From a virus, in the IMG/VR virus record IMGVR_UViG_3300021425_000014, positions 1 to 64,000 of that record: a stretch of 64,000 nt of DNA. The stretch is one strand, 5' to 3'. Each line of letters opens with the position of its first letter. The first letter of the stretch is position 1. The position numbers were made by a program, and so were the translations under genes. Shown one piece after another: positions 18,118 to 26,120 of the stretch. Under the pieces are notes generated by a model. The model worked only from the letters and a program-made list of their open reading frames with translations, was not told where the DNA came from and made no database searches.

Positions 18118-19172
18118 TAGAATAACTCCTCTCTAAAGAAATCAACACGTTTTTTGTTAATTTCCCTGAGATTATAAATGCTTTCAATAGTATTTTTAGT
18201 TTTTAACACCATTTCTTGTCTTTTTTCTGAGTCATCTAAAAGTGTACTAATCTTACGAACCCATTCATTTACATCGTTTTTGTAAACTAGCAGGTTGCCG
18301 CCTTCGGATAGCTCATTAAAGCGCTTATATGGTGCTTCGAGAGTACATACGCTTGGGACACCCCAAACGCCAGCCTCAAGAACCTTTAATTCTGACTTAC
18401 AGGAGTTAAAAATACCAGGAACAATCGGGGCAAGAGAAACATCAAACATAGACATGACGGGAGGCCATTCCTCGAAAGGCTTATGCTGAACATATAGCTT
18501 CCTATCTTTAGGAATATCAAATAATTGAAGAAACTCTGGATTAGAGCAAAGCGCGAATGAGACATCATCTCTTTGCGAGATAAGCTTCTTAATAGGCTTT
18601 GTGATCTCTCTGAGTGATTCAAGATGGCTACTGGAACCAGCCCAACCTATAACCTTCCTATTGCGCGGCATGTCGTTATATCTATTACGCTCTGGAAGAT
18701 AAATAGGATCCTGAAGATTCAAGCCATTAAAAAAAACGGCACAGTTATCAATTGCATATACTTCAGAAAGCTGCGGAGTAGAGAAAAATATTTTGTCGCA
18801 AAGCTTAAGTGCCTCTTTAAGCGTAGTCCAAGCATCTGAGTTTGGATTCCATACCCTATATGCCGGATTACTCTTGCTAACATGCAACAATGCATCATCA
18901 ATATCCATATAGATCTTCTTCCCCATTTTCTTGACTTCCTTCATGATGCCAAGAATTTTGGGGGAAGCTACTCTTTGAAACACTACTGCATCGTAATCTT
19001 TGAGTACAGAAATAAGAGTTCCGAAGTTAGTGTTATTAGATACTTTATCGTGAACTAATTCAAATTCAAGATCTTCAACGTTCATTTTCTTAAGATCTTT
19101 CGCGGGTTGAATCATTCTAAATTGGCCGCAACCTGCGAAATCTGCCGGGAGATAAATAATTTTCTTCTTCAT
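18117..19172 (-). CDS. Family 1/4-type glycosyltransferase (GT-B)
   Basis: 351 aa. N-terminal MKKKIIYLPADFAGCGQFRM and C-terminal VIGWAGSSSHLESL, FDVSLAPIVPG and SELKVLEAGVWGVPSVCT, which is the donor-binding EAxxxGxP-like region of GT-B enzymes. It sits between the terminase small subunit and a group of small genes, overlapping the former by one base. Likely modifies a virion or host surface component. The embedded position in the packaging operon is unusual. Confidence 0.7.
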   Translation of the reverse strand: MKKKIIYLPADFAGCGQFRMIQPAKDLKKMNVEDLEFELVHDKVSNNTNFGTLISVLKDYDAVVFQRVASPKILGIMKEVKKMGKKIYMDIDDALLHVSKSNPAYRVWNPNSDAWTTLKEALKLCDKIFFSTPQLSEVYAIDNCAVFFNGLNLQDPIYLPERNRYNDMPRNRKVIGWAGSSSHLESLREITKPIKKLISQRDDVSFALCSNPEFLQLFDIPKDRKLYVQHKPFEEWPPVMSMFDVSLAPIVPGIFNSCKSELKVLEAGVWGVPSVCTLEAPYKRFNELSEGGNLLVYKNDVNEWVRKISTLLDDSEKRQEMVLKTKNTIESIYNLREINKKRVDFFREELF

Positions 19173-19447
19173 TGTACACCATCGCGACTAACATCTAATG
19201 TGGTTTTATAAAGGTCAATTAGTTTGGCATGCTGATTAAGAAAATCTATATATAATTGATCTTCTATGAGTTCTGCGATTTCGCGCAAAATAATTGGTTC
19301 TGGCATTGAATCAATAGTTTGCTGAATAAAGCTATCACAGAACTTTAAAGCAGTTGAATAAATATCATTAGACAACTTAAGTTCGGCAATTTCGTTTTGC
19401 TGCCTAATTAACCTTGCTGTTAATAAGTCTTCTGGGCCATCACTCAT
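19169..19447 (-). CDS. Unrecognised helical protein
   Basis: 92 aa from ATG 19447 (MSDGPEDLLTARLIRQQNEI), which overlaps the upstream stop; an in-frame ATG at 19492 would add 15 poorly conserved-looking residues. Alpha-helical throughout. Function unknown. Confidence 0.45.
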   Translation of the reverse strand: MSDGPEDLLTARLIRQQNEIAELKLSNDIYSTALKFCDSFIQQTIDSMPEPIILREIAELIEDQLYIDFLNQHAKLIDLYKTTLDVSRDGVQ

Positions 19448-19883
19448 TAGAAAATTCCCCGAAAATAGAGTTATATTCATCAATGTTTTCAATCATTTCC
19501 CAAGGATCATCTGAGCGAACATTAACTGGAGTTCGCTCATCTGAAAACAATATGTCTCCACATTTTTCCTCATAAACCTTAGAGTACATTTCAAGATACT
19601 CTGTAAGTATACCATGTTTGTTATAAATTTCAAGAAGTTGCTCTCTAGAATTTAAATCCTCAACATGACCTAATTCGTTTTTATTGTCTTCTATCCATTT
19701 CAGCGCTTCTGAATTATCCGAATAGTCATTCAATAGCTCTTGATAAAACGAAGTCCTTTTCTTGCTCTGTGATACATTGCGAGGCTGAGTAGTCCTAGCT
19801 CTTCTCCTTTCACTGATTAGGGCCTTCGTTTCAGCGGTATGCTTTCTTCCAGTTCTTCTAGTTTGCTTCTTCTTGTTTTCCAT
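19440..19883 (-). CDS. NUMOD3-like DNA-binding motif protein
   Basis: 147 aa from ATG 19883. Residues ~6-27 (RTGRKHTAETKALISERR) match the GKKHSEETKAKIS-type NUMOD3 motif usually found in GIY-YIG/HNH homing endonucleases, but no nuclease domain follows; the rest is acidic and helical. It overlaps the end of recA by 26 bases. Could be a stand-alone DNA-binding factor or a remnant. Confidence 0.45.
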   Translation of the reverse strand: MENKKKQTRRTGRKHTAETKALISERRRARTTQPRNVSQSKKRTSFYQELLNDYSDNSEALKWIEDNKNELGHVEDLNSREQLLEIYNKHGILTEYLEMYSKVYEEKCGDILFSDERTPVNVRSDDPWEMIENIDEYNSIFGEFSNE

Positions 19884-20907
19884 TTTCCAATCTCCGCATA
19901 AGTTCATTCTTTAGTTGCTCATTTGAATTTATTTCCTTGAGTAAAGCATCTTCCCCTTGTATCTTATTGCCGTCTGGTAATGTGAACCAGCCAGCACCAC
20001 CTTTATGAATAATTCCACTAGATACGCAAAGCTCTAATATGCCGTGAGCCTTATTTACTCCAATTCCCCAATCTATTCTAAAGAAAGCAACCTGCTGAGG
20101 GGAGGAAGACTTGTTTTTTCTTGTGATTACTTTTACAAGTTGACCAACTTTTTCTCCATTGAATGTTAGTTCTTCATCTCTGCGAATCTCTACGCGGGAA
20201 CTAGAATAGTAAAGCAATCCGTTTCCGCCATTAACCGTTTCGGGGTTTCCATATCCGCCAATCTTGTGACGGATCTGTGATACGATCAAAAGAGTGCAAT
20301 CATTTTCCCTTAAGATTGTTGGAATCTTGGCTAGGAACCTGTTGTTAACTCTAGCTCCAAGGCCCATAAATTGATCATCTGCGCTTGCCTCAACAATAGA
20401 TCGCGGAACTAAACCATCGAGAGAATCAATAACGATCATTCTTACTATTCCACTTTTAGCAAGAGTCTCAATGGTATCATATGCTTCTTCAGCGCAAGTT
20501 GGGTTCATAACTAAAAGAGAATCAATATCAATACCAATCGAAGCAGCATAAGAGGGATCGTATGTACATTCACTATCAATCAGAACAGCAATGCCTTCTT
20601 TTTGAGCCTCAGCTAAACTAGTTAAAACAAGCGTACTTTTACCGGCACTAGAAGGGCCATGAATACCATGAAAACGGCCACGAGCCCATCCCCAACCATT
20701 AGGGCCTTTTCCAAGAATCCTATCAAGCGTAGGGATGCCGGAACTAATCCTTGAAATGCCAAGAGCCTCTGGGGTATCAGAGGCGTATTGCTGTAATATA
20801 ACTCTCTTCATTTGAGAGTTGATTTGATCCCTTAGTAGTTTAGCCTTTTCGGGCATTGACATATCTTCTGAGAAATTAACTTCCTCTACTCTTTTAGCTC
20901 TTGCCAT
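19858..20907 (-). CDS. recA: RecA/UvsX-family recombinase
   Basis: 349 aa. Walker A GPSSAGKST, Walker B VRMIVIDSLDGLVP, the DNA-binding loop region with SQIRHKIGGYGNPET, and YYSSSRVEIRRDEE, all in RecA order. Catalyses strand exchange for phage recombination and replication restart. RBS is weak; the gene follows a terminator, so it may start a new transcript. Confidence 0.85.
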   Translation of the reverse strand: MARAKRVEEVNFSEDMSMPEKAKLLRDQINSQMKRVILQQYASDTPEALGISRISSGIPTLDRILGKGPNGWGWARGRFHGIHGPSSAGKSTLVLTSLAEAQKEGIAVLIDSECTYDPSYAASIGIDIDSLLVMNPTCAEEAYDTIETLAKSGIVRMIVIDSLDGLVPRSIVEASADDQFMGLGARVNNRFLAKIPTILRENDCTLLIVSQIRHKIGGYGNPETVNGGNGLLYYSSSRVEIRRDEELTFNGEKVGQLVKVITRKNKSSSPQQVAFFRIDWGIGVNKAHGILELCVSSGIIHKGGAGWFTLPDGNKIQGEDALLKEINSNEQLKNELMRRLENGKQEEAN

Positions 20908-20961
20908 TTCAAATACCTCATATTCGATATATCAATATTATAAACATCTTGCAAGCAAAAG

Positions 20962-20986
20962 TCAAGCCCCCTTTCGGGGGCTTTTA
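20962..20986. terminator. Intrinsic terminator between thyX and recA
   Basis: AAGCCCCC / GGGGGCTT stem with a TTTC loop and short T tracts on both sides, immediately after the thyX stop on the minus strand. Confidence 0.75.
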
Positions 20987-20987
20987 A

Positions 20988-21842
20988 TTAATCTGCTTTA
21001 ATTAGAAATGAATTACCAATCTTTTCTTTTAATTCCCTAATTCGAGAATCACTCAATCCTTCCTTCTTGCATAGATTATCAAATAATAATTCAGCATTGT
21101 TGCCACTAAGTAGCCATTTCTTCAATACTTGCATCTCTGTCTTGCTAAAGGTTTCTGAACCAAGTGTGTGTTCCTCGAATACATCACAACAAAGAGGGAA
21201 CAAATCCTTAAGTATAGAATAAATAGCCTCAGATAGGTCACGTATTTCACGCTGTGCTCCTTGTGCTAGCCGCTTCTGGAGAAAGAATAGCCAATCCCTT
21301 AAATTAGCAGTTGCCATAATTCGAGTATAAGCACTAACTGGCTGAAAGTCCCTAACGCGCTCTTTTGCAATTCCGCGATTCCTATGCTTTTCATATCTAG
21401 CCTGATTCAAAATTGCATCACATTCTGCATCATTAATAAATTCACTAATATGTTTTTCAGATGCCTGTTCGCCGCTTGATTGTTTATTATGCTTATTGTC
21501 TAATGCAATATAATCTGGCTCTGGAACATAATAGAGGTGTAATGGCTCAGAATAGCGCATACTGAACTCATTAACGTGCAAACTTTTATGGCGCATAAAC
21601 TGACGGGCGATAAAAATCGGAACCTGAATCTCAACAGTTAGTCCGGCCTGCTCAAAAGGAGAAACATGTCCATGCCTCCACAAGAATGAGCGAAGTGCAT
21701 CGTCTTTTTTCTTATCTAGCCCTGTTGGATTTAAAGTGGACATCCGGGCTGTGATGAGTGGCGTATTATCATCACCATAGTGATTAAAATAGCGGACATA
21801 ACCAGCATTCCAAAGATAAATTTCTTTCGAATAATTATTCAT
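20988..21842 (-). CDS. thyX: Flavin-dependent thymidylate synthase
   Basis: 284 aa. The ThyX signature is present as RHKSLHVNEFSMRY, preceded by IFIARQFM. It makes dTMP from dUMP using FAD and methylene-tetrahydrofolate. Start taken at ATG 21842, preceded by GGAGAG and overlapping the upstream stop; an earlier ATG at 21887 lies within the previous gene. Works with the dUTPase, deaminase and class II RNR encoded elsewhere in the window. Confidence 0.9.
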   Translation of the reverse strand: MNNYSKEIYLWNAGYVRYFNHYGDDNTPLITARMSTLNPTGLDKKKDDALRSFLWRHGHVSPFEQAGLTVEIQVPIFIARQFMRHKSLHVNEFSMRYSEPLHLYYVPEPDYIALDNKHNKQSSGEQASEKHISEFINDAECDAILNQARYEKHRNRGIAKERVRDFQPVSAYTRIMATANLRDWLFFLQKRLAQGAQREIRDLSEAIYSILKDLFPLCCDVFEEHTLGSETFSKTEMQVLKKWLLSGNNAELLFDNLCKKEGLSDSRIRELKEKIGNSFLIKAD

Positions 21843-22092
21843 TCTCTCCACCATTAACAACTGATTGAAAATTTTCTGATACATCAATGTTCAGGGATTC
21901 GACGGCATCATTAAAAATTTCTTTTAACTTAACTGCCGTCTCAAATAAACCAATAGAAATAAAAGCCATTACCTCGTTCGATACCTGCTCCTTAAAGGTA
22001 AAATCGGCAAACGTACCATTTTCTTCAAGAACCATTGCAATAAGTTCTTTAACGGTTAATTCCATTACATCCTTCGAATTAATATTTGTCAC
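21835..22092 (-). CDS. Unrecognised acidic protein upstream of thyX
   Basis: 85 aa, acidic (FNDAVESLNIDVSENF). First gene of the leftward block, with a GAGGAGAATAACG ribosome site before ATG. Overlaps thyX by 8 bases. Function unknown. Confidence 0.5.
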   Translation of the reverse strand: MTNINSKDVMELTVKELIAMVLEENGTFADFTFKEQVSNEVMAFISIGLFETAVKLKEIFNDAVESLNIDVSENFQSVVNGGENE

Positions 22093-22165
22093 GTTATTCT
22101 CCTCTCGTGGATATGATTAAATATTAGCACCGCAAAGAGTAGGAGTCAATAAGAAAATAGGGGGG

Positions 22166-22194
22166 TTGACGAAAGTTTTTTTACGTGCTAAACT
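22166..22194 (+). promoter_or_regulatory. Sigma70-type promoter of the rightward middle block
   Basis: TTGACG, 17-base spacer, TAAACT. It lies in the divergent region between the leftward block and the HNH gene, about 170 bases before that gene's ATG. Confidence 0.7.
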
Positions 22195-22219
22195 AATGCT
22201 CGGACGTGAGGACGAGTAT

Positions 22220-22345
22220 TTACATGATCTATATAAATATAAATATATTAAGATCTTTAATTACCATGATCTTTTATTTACATGATCTATTTACCATGAT
22301 CTATTTAAAAGATCTTATTTACCATGATCTAATTACCCATGACTT
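22220..22345 (+). promoter_or_regulatory. Cluster of ATGATCTA/GATC repeats (candidate operator array)
   Basis: Seven GATC sites at 22226, 22252, 22268, 22284, 22298, 22311 and 22326, most within TTACCATGATCTA-like repeats spaced 13-16 bases. They lie downstream of the promoter and before the HNH gene, a position suited to repression or methylation control. The TGATCT core is the same as in the motif upstream of the cassette promoters. Confidence 0.6.
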
Positions 22346-22360
22346 CCGGTAGGTGTACTA

Positions 22361-22864
22361 ATGAAAGAAATTGTGGTATTAAATACTTCCTTTTTGCCGA
22401 TCGCTAGAGTTAGCGTAGAAAAGGCTATAATTTTATTAGTATTAAATAAAGCCTTCTCTTTGAAAGACAGAAAAGAAGTTATTAGATCACAATATTTGAC
22501 AATTAACATCCCAGATGTTATAGTGTTAAAAGATGTTAATTATGTGCACAGAATACCTGTAGCTTATAGCAAAAGAGCGGTATTTAGACGTGATAATTAT
22601 ACATGTCAAATGTGTGGTTGCAAAGAAAGAAATAAATTGACATTGGAACATTTGATACCAAAATCTAGATGGGAAGAGGTGTCAAAAAATCGGCAACTTA
22701 CCTATAAACTAAATAGTTGGCTAAATACTTGTTGTCTTTGTGCAGAATGCAACCGAAAGAAATCAGATAAATTACCAGAAGAAATAAATTGGGATTATTC
22801 GCCAAAAGAGCCAGTCACTGATTTTATTATTGATTGGGAAGAGATATTCGGAGGATTAGAATGA
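22361..22864 (+). CDS. HNH endonuclease
   Basis: 167 aa. N-terminal VLNTSFLPIARVSVEKAIIL domain typical of cyanobacterial/phage HNH proteins, then YTCQMCGC, LTLEHLIPKSR and LCAECNRKKSD: two CxxC zinc pairs around the catalytic His. Ends by overlapping the nucleotidyltransferase ATG (ATGA). First gene of the rightward middle block behind a GATC-rich control region. Confidence 0.75.
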   Translation: MKEIVVLNTSFLPIARVSVEKAIILLVLNKAFSLKDRKEVIRSQYLTINIPDVIVLKDVNYVHRIPVAYSKRAVFRRDNYTCQMCGCKERNKLTLEHLIPKSRWEEVSKNRQLTYKLNSWLNTCCLCAECNRKKSDKLPEEINWDYSPKEPVTDFIIDWEEIFGGLE

Positions 22865-23595
22865 AGGGCGTAATACTCGCAGGCGGACACGGAACCCGCC
22901 TCTCCCCATTTACAAGGGTTAACAACAAAGGGATGGCGCCAATTTACACCAAAGAAGGTGCAGTGCCTCAAATTCTTTTCCCTTTGCGAACCTTAATTGA
23001 TAGCGGGATTAATGAAATTTTAATTACATCCTCAAGAGAGCATTGTGGTGATATTATCGAGTTTCTTGGCGATGGAGAAGAGTACGGTTGTCACTTAACT
23101 TATCGTGTCCAAGAAATGCATAGGCCAATTACCGGAATTGCTCAAGCGCTAAAACTGGCAGAACCATTTGTTAACGAGCAAAAGTTTGCCGTAGTTCTTG
23201 GTGATAATTATTATCAACAATCATTTGATCATGAAGTTGCCGACTTTGAAAATGATGAAGGCAACTTATGTTATTTATTCCTCAAAGAAGTAAATGACCC
23301 CAAAAGATTCGGTGTAGCAACAGTGAACGAAAAAGGCGCTATTCTTGAGATCGAAGAAAAGCCGATGCGTCCAAAGAGCAAACTAGCAGTAACTGGCTTG
23401 TATTTTTATACCCCAGATGTATTTGAGATTATTAAAGATCTTAAGCCAAGCGGGCGAAACGAACTCGAAATCACAGATGTAAACAACCACTATGTTGACA
23501 ATCAATGCGCTAGAGGTATAATTCTAGAGTCACATTGGCAGGATATGGGAGTTCCAAAGTCCGCAATGAATTTGTCGAGGTATTTATCAAAGTGA
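22861..23595 (+). CDS. rfbA: Sugar-1-phosphate nucleotidyltransferase (RmlA-like)
   Basis: 244 aa from ATG 22861, overlapping the HNH stop. Begins MKGVILAGGHGTRLSPFT, the nucleotide-binding signature, followed by FAVVLGDNYY, EEKPMRPKSKLAVTGLYFY and GRNELEITDVN. Expected to make dTDP-glucose (or a related NDP-sugar) for the dehydratase encoded at 12.3-13.2 kb. Slightly short for RmlA (about 290 aa) but all core motifs are present. Confidence 0.75.
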   Translation: MKGVILAGGHGTRLSPFTRVNNKGMAPIYTKEGAVPQILFPLRTLIDSGINEILITSSREHCGDIIEFLGDGEEYGCHLTYRVQEMHRPITGIAQALKLAEPFVNEQKFAVVLGDNYYQQSFDHEVADFENDEGNLCYLFLKEVNDPKRFGVATVNEKGAILEIEEKPMRPKSKLAVTGLYFYTPDVFEIIKDLKPSGRNELEITDVNNHYVDNQCARGIILESHWQDMGVPKSAMNLSRYLSK

Positions 23596-24605
23596 ACATT
23601 TACAATCATACTGCTTTTACGTATGACGATATTCTTCTAGAGCCAAGAAAGTTTTCTGGAACATCGCGTAGGGAAATTGACTTATCTACGGAAATTTGCG
23701 GGGCAAAACTAGATACACCAATTATCGCAGCACCAATGGATACAGTTGTAGACAAAAAGACTGTAATGAAATTAGAAAATCTTGGCGCACTTGGGATCAT
23801 TCACCGTTTTTGCGACTATCAAGAAATTATTAAAGACTTAATACGGGATTCATATTATGCAGTTCTTCCGATTGGATCAATTACACGCGAAGAGGCAAAA
23901 AAGCAGATAGATAATACAAATCCAAATTGTGTTCTAATTGAAGTTGCACATGCTCATCAATCAAATGTTTTGAAATTAGCGGAGTTTATTAAAAATAATT
24001 ATGAACATATCCCACTTATGGTTGGAAATATTGCAACAAGAGCAGCGGCACTTGATTTCGCAAAAATCGGAGTTGATGCAATTAAAGTCGGAATTGGGCC
24101 TTCACCAGTCTGTTCTACTAGAAGTGTATCAGGATGTGGTGTACCTCAAGCAACTGCTGTCAAAAATGTTTATGAGGCTTTATATGGTTATTCTCAAAAA
24201 ATGCCCACTATTATTGCAGATGGTGGAATTAAGAATTCGGGAGATATTGTCAAAGCATTAGCGCTTGGTGCAGATGCCGTAATGATTGGTTCATTGTTGG
24301 CTCAGGCCACGGATGGCCCCGGAGAAGTATTTCACGTTGATGGCGTTGCTTATAAAGCATACAGAGGCATGGCATCAGAGGATGTTATGAAAGAGCGCGG
24401 AATCAAACGTGCAGCAGAAGGGATAACCGCAAAAATTCGCACAACAAAACCACTAGACGAAATCCTACAAGATCTAACAGATGGAATACAATCAGGATTA
24501 AGCTATCTAGGCTTTAATTCATTAAAAGAATTAAAAGAAAACAGGGATTCTATCTTTGCCCATCTAATTACAAATGCTTCTAGGGCAGAAACTTCAACAA
24601 TGTAA
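23592..24605 (+). CDS. IMP dehydrogenase/GMP reductase-family enzyme
   Basis: 337 aa with a GTG start overlapping the previous stop (GTGA). TIM-barrel family features: FTYDDILLEP, IIAAPMDTV, VKVGIGPSPVCSTR (active-site Cys loop), PTIIADGGI and YRGMASEDVM. No CBS domains. The loop reads GPSPVC where GMP reductase usually has GPGSVC, so IMPDH versus GMPR is open. Adjusts guanine-nucleotide supply. Confidence 0.75.
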   Translation: MNIYNHTAFTYDDILLEPRKFSGTSRREIDLSTEICGAKLDTPIIAAPMDTVVDKKTVMKLENLGALGIIHRFCDYQEIIKDLIRDSYYAVLPIGSITREEAKKQIDNTNPNCVLIEVAHAHQSNVLKLAEFIKNNYEHIPLMVGNIATRAAALDFAKIGVDAIKVGIGPSPVCSTRSVSGCGVPQATAVKNVYEALYGYSQKMPTIIADGGIKNSGDIVKALALGADAVMIGSLLAQATDGPGEVFHVDGVAYKAYRGMASEDVMKERGIKRAAEGITAKIRTTKPLDEILQDLTDGIQSGLSYLGFNSLKELKENRDSIFAHLITNASRAETSTM

Positions 24606-24633
24606 TTGACACTCAATATGGTCATGCTATAAT
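24606..24633 (+). promoter_or_regulatory. Consensus sigma70 promoter before the tRNA cluster
   Basis: TTGACA, 16-base spacer, TATAAT, immediately after the IMPDH-like gene and 43 bases before the first tRNA. The leader between them contains a GTCGG...CCGAC inverted repeat. Confidence 0.8.
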
Positions 24634-24675
24634 AGTATTGTCGGTAGAGAGTTTTGGACGACTTGGCCGACAAAT

Positions 24676-24748
24676 GGAAGCTTAGCTCAGTGGTTAGAGC
24701 AAGCTACTCATAATAGCTGGGTCGTGGGTTCGAACCCCACAGCTTCCA
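24676..24748 (+). tRNA. tRNA-Met (CAT anticodon)
   Basis: Full cloverleaf: acceptor GGAAGCT/AGCTTCC, D arm GCTC..GAGC, anticodon arm AGCTA-CTCATAA-TAGCT, T arm GTGGG-TTCGAAC-CCCAC. The CAT anticodon could be elongator Met or, if lysidine-modified, Ile. No CCA encoded. Confidence 0.85.
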
Positions 24749-24760
24749 CTGGAGGATGAT

Positions 24761-25030
24761 ATGAGAGAAGAATTTGTATCTGAAATTACAACATCATTAG
24801 TCGAAGGTATCTGGCGCGTTGAACTAGAACACAGGCCAATTGATTCAATTTTCAATATTATTTATGGCTCAAGGTTTGCTTGGTCAAATCATTGCGAAGA
24901 ATCTCTAGCACTAGAAGAGTTTAGAAGTCTTTTCAAGCTATTTAAAGAATTAGATAGAATTATAGAAGAGAAGGAAAAATCTCACAATGTTAGTGTACAG
25001 CAAAAGGAATTTCAAACCGATGCCACTTAA
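24761..25030 (+). CDS. Unrecognised small protein after tRNA-Met
   Basis: 89 aa with an ideal GGAGGATGAT-ATG ribosome site. Mixed alpha/beta; the C-terminal third is Glu/Lys-rich helical. It ends within the next gene. No family recognised. Confidence 0.5.
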   Translation: MREEFVSEITTSLVEGIWRVELEHRPIDSIFNIIYGSRFAWSNHCEESLALEEFRSLFKLFKELDRIIEEKEKSHNVSVQQKEFQTDAT

Positions 25031-25160
25031 AAAGGGATACTCACAGAAAAGTATTTCAGAAAACATTAAAACTTTAATTGGTGAAGGATACGATCAAAAG
25101 CAAGCTCAGGCAATTGCATTAGATCTAGCCAAGAAGGCAAAAGCCGCAAAGAAAAAATAA
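25020..25160 (+). CDS. Small basic protein, MPLKKGYSQ family
   Basis: 46 aa: MPLKKGYSQKSISENIKTL, then GYDQKQAQAIALDLAKK and a poly-basic end. This matches a very common short phage protein of unknown function that begins MPLKKGxS and has QAxAIAL. ATG 24987 in the same frame would add 11 residues. Confidence 0.6.
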   Translation: MPLKKGYSQKSISENIKTLIGEGYDQKQAQAIALDLAKKAKAAKKK

Positions 25161-25167
25161 AAGTTTT

Positions 25168-25239
25168 CCGCCTATAGTGTAGTGGACAGCACAAGAATCT
25201 TCTAAATTCTTCGGCCAGGTTCGAGTCCTGGTAGGCGGG
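25168..25239 (+). tRNA. tRNA-Arg (TCT anticodon)
   Basis: Acceptor CCGCCTA/TAGGCGG, D arm GTGT..GCAC-like, anticodon arm AGAAT-CTTCTAA-ATTCT, T arm CCAGG-TTCGAGT-CCTGG. Reads AGA/AGG codons, which are used often in the phage genes (for example in the terminase and ThyX regions). Confidence 0.8.
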
Positions 25240-25242
25240 CCT

Positions 25243-25318
25243 GTTCTGGTTGATCTAATTGGAGAAGATGCCCATCATAAAATAGGGGCAATGCGGGTTC
25301 GAGTCCCGTACCAGGACA
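25243..25318 (+). tRNA. tRNA-like gene with aberrant anticodon arm
   Basis: Acceptor GTTCTGG/CCAGGAC pairs fully, the D arm ATCT/AGAT and T arm GCGGG-TTCGAGT-CCCGT are good, but the anticodon stem pairs only over GCCC/GGGC and leaves a 12-base loop containing TCATAA. If functional the anticodon is probably CAT; it may be a decaying or modified tRNA. Confidence 0.45.
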
Positions 25319-25334
25319 TAATCGAGGAAATAAA

Positions 25335-25463
25335 ATGCTGCAAGATGCTTTAATTTACTTACTAGGAAAAGATTTATTGGCGTTTACCGGACTAATGCTT
25401 TACACATTCTTCTTGTTTGGAATAGTAAATGCCGCATCTAGCTATTCGCAATATAGTGAATAA
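25335..25463 (+). CDS. Small membrane protein
   Basis: 42 aa, MLQDALIYLLGKDLLAFTGL then a hydrophobic helix LYTFFLFGIV. RBS GAGGAAATAAA. Function unknown. Confidence 0.45.
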   Translation: MLQDALIYLLGKDLLAFTGLMLYTFFLFGIVNAASSYSQYSE

Positions 25464-25476
25464 ATTTGGTGCTACA

Positions 25477-25668
25477 ATGCATAGGAAAATACGTGCTCAA
25501 CTAATTAACGACTTTAAAGGCGATGTAATTAGGGAGCACTTTTTTGATGAAAAAAACGAAACCCTTGAAAGCGTATTGCAAAGAATAGAAAGATATGTTA
25601 CGCTAGAGAATCTAAATAAAGATTTTCCTATAAGAATTAAAGTGGATTATTCTGGAAGGAGTCAATAA
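25477..25668 (+). CDS. Unrecognised small protein
   Basis: 63 aa from ATG 25477 (MHRKIRAQLINDF); a GTG at 25456 in frame overlaps the previous gene and is an alternative. Alpha-helical and charged. Its stop shares a base with the next ATG (TAATG). Confidence 0.45.
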   Translation: MHRKIRAQLINDFKGDVIREHFFDEKNETLESVLQRIERYVTLENLNKDFPIRIKVDYSGRSQ

Positions 25669-26120
25669 TGGGTAGACCAAGGAAGAATAATTTTAAAAAA
25701 GAAATTGATATTGAAGATCTTCTTGCAACCGAATTAGTAGTCGAAGAAAATGGAACACAAGAAGAGGATAAAGAAAGTGATATCATTTCTATTGATACTC
25801 AAGGCTTATATGGTTTAAGAGCTTATAAATATGGATATGAACTCCATTGCAGGCACAAGTTTACAAAAGATACTGCTTATGAAATTAAGCCGCCAAAGGG
25901 CGACCCATATATTGTTTCCTATAAAGCTGGAGAATTTAGCCCCTGGAAGTTGGCAGACAAACCATTTCATGGTAGACTAGATTCGTTATTTGTTGCGGCT
26001 TCTCAACTAATGATCAAGGATAAAATCATTGAGAGCAGTAGTATCGCAAATCTATCTAAGATTATCAGGGAATCAGAAGAGCGGTTAATTAAAACCGCAA
26101 ATGGAGGCCAGCATGACTGA
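25668..26120 (+). CDS. Unrecognised protein
   Basis: 150 aa with AAGGAG ribosome site. Basic start (MGRPRKNNFKK), acidic linker, then a folded region with YGYELHCRHKF and EFSPWKLADKPFHGRL. No family recognised. Overlaps the next gene by 8 bases. Confidence 0.45.
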   Translation: MGRPRKNNFKKEIDIEDLLATELVVEENGTQEEDKESDIISIDTQGLYGLRAYKYGYELHCRHKFTKDTAYEIKPPKGDPYIVSYKAGEFSPWKLADKPFHGRLDSLFVAASQLMIKDKIIESSSIANLSKIIRESEERLIKTANGGQHD

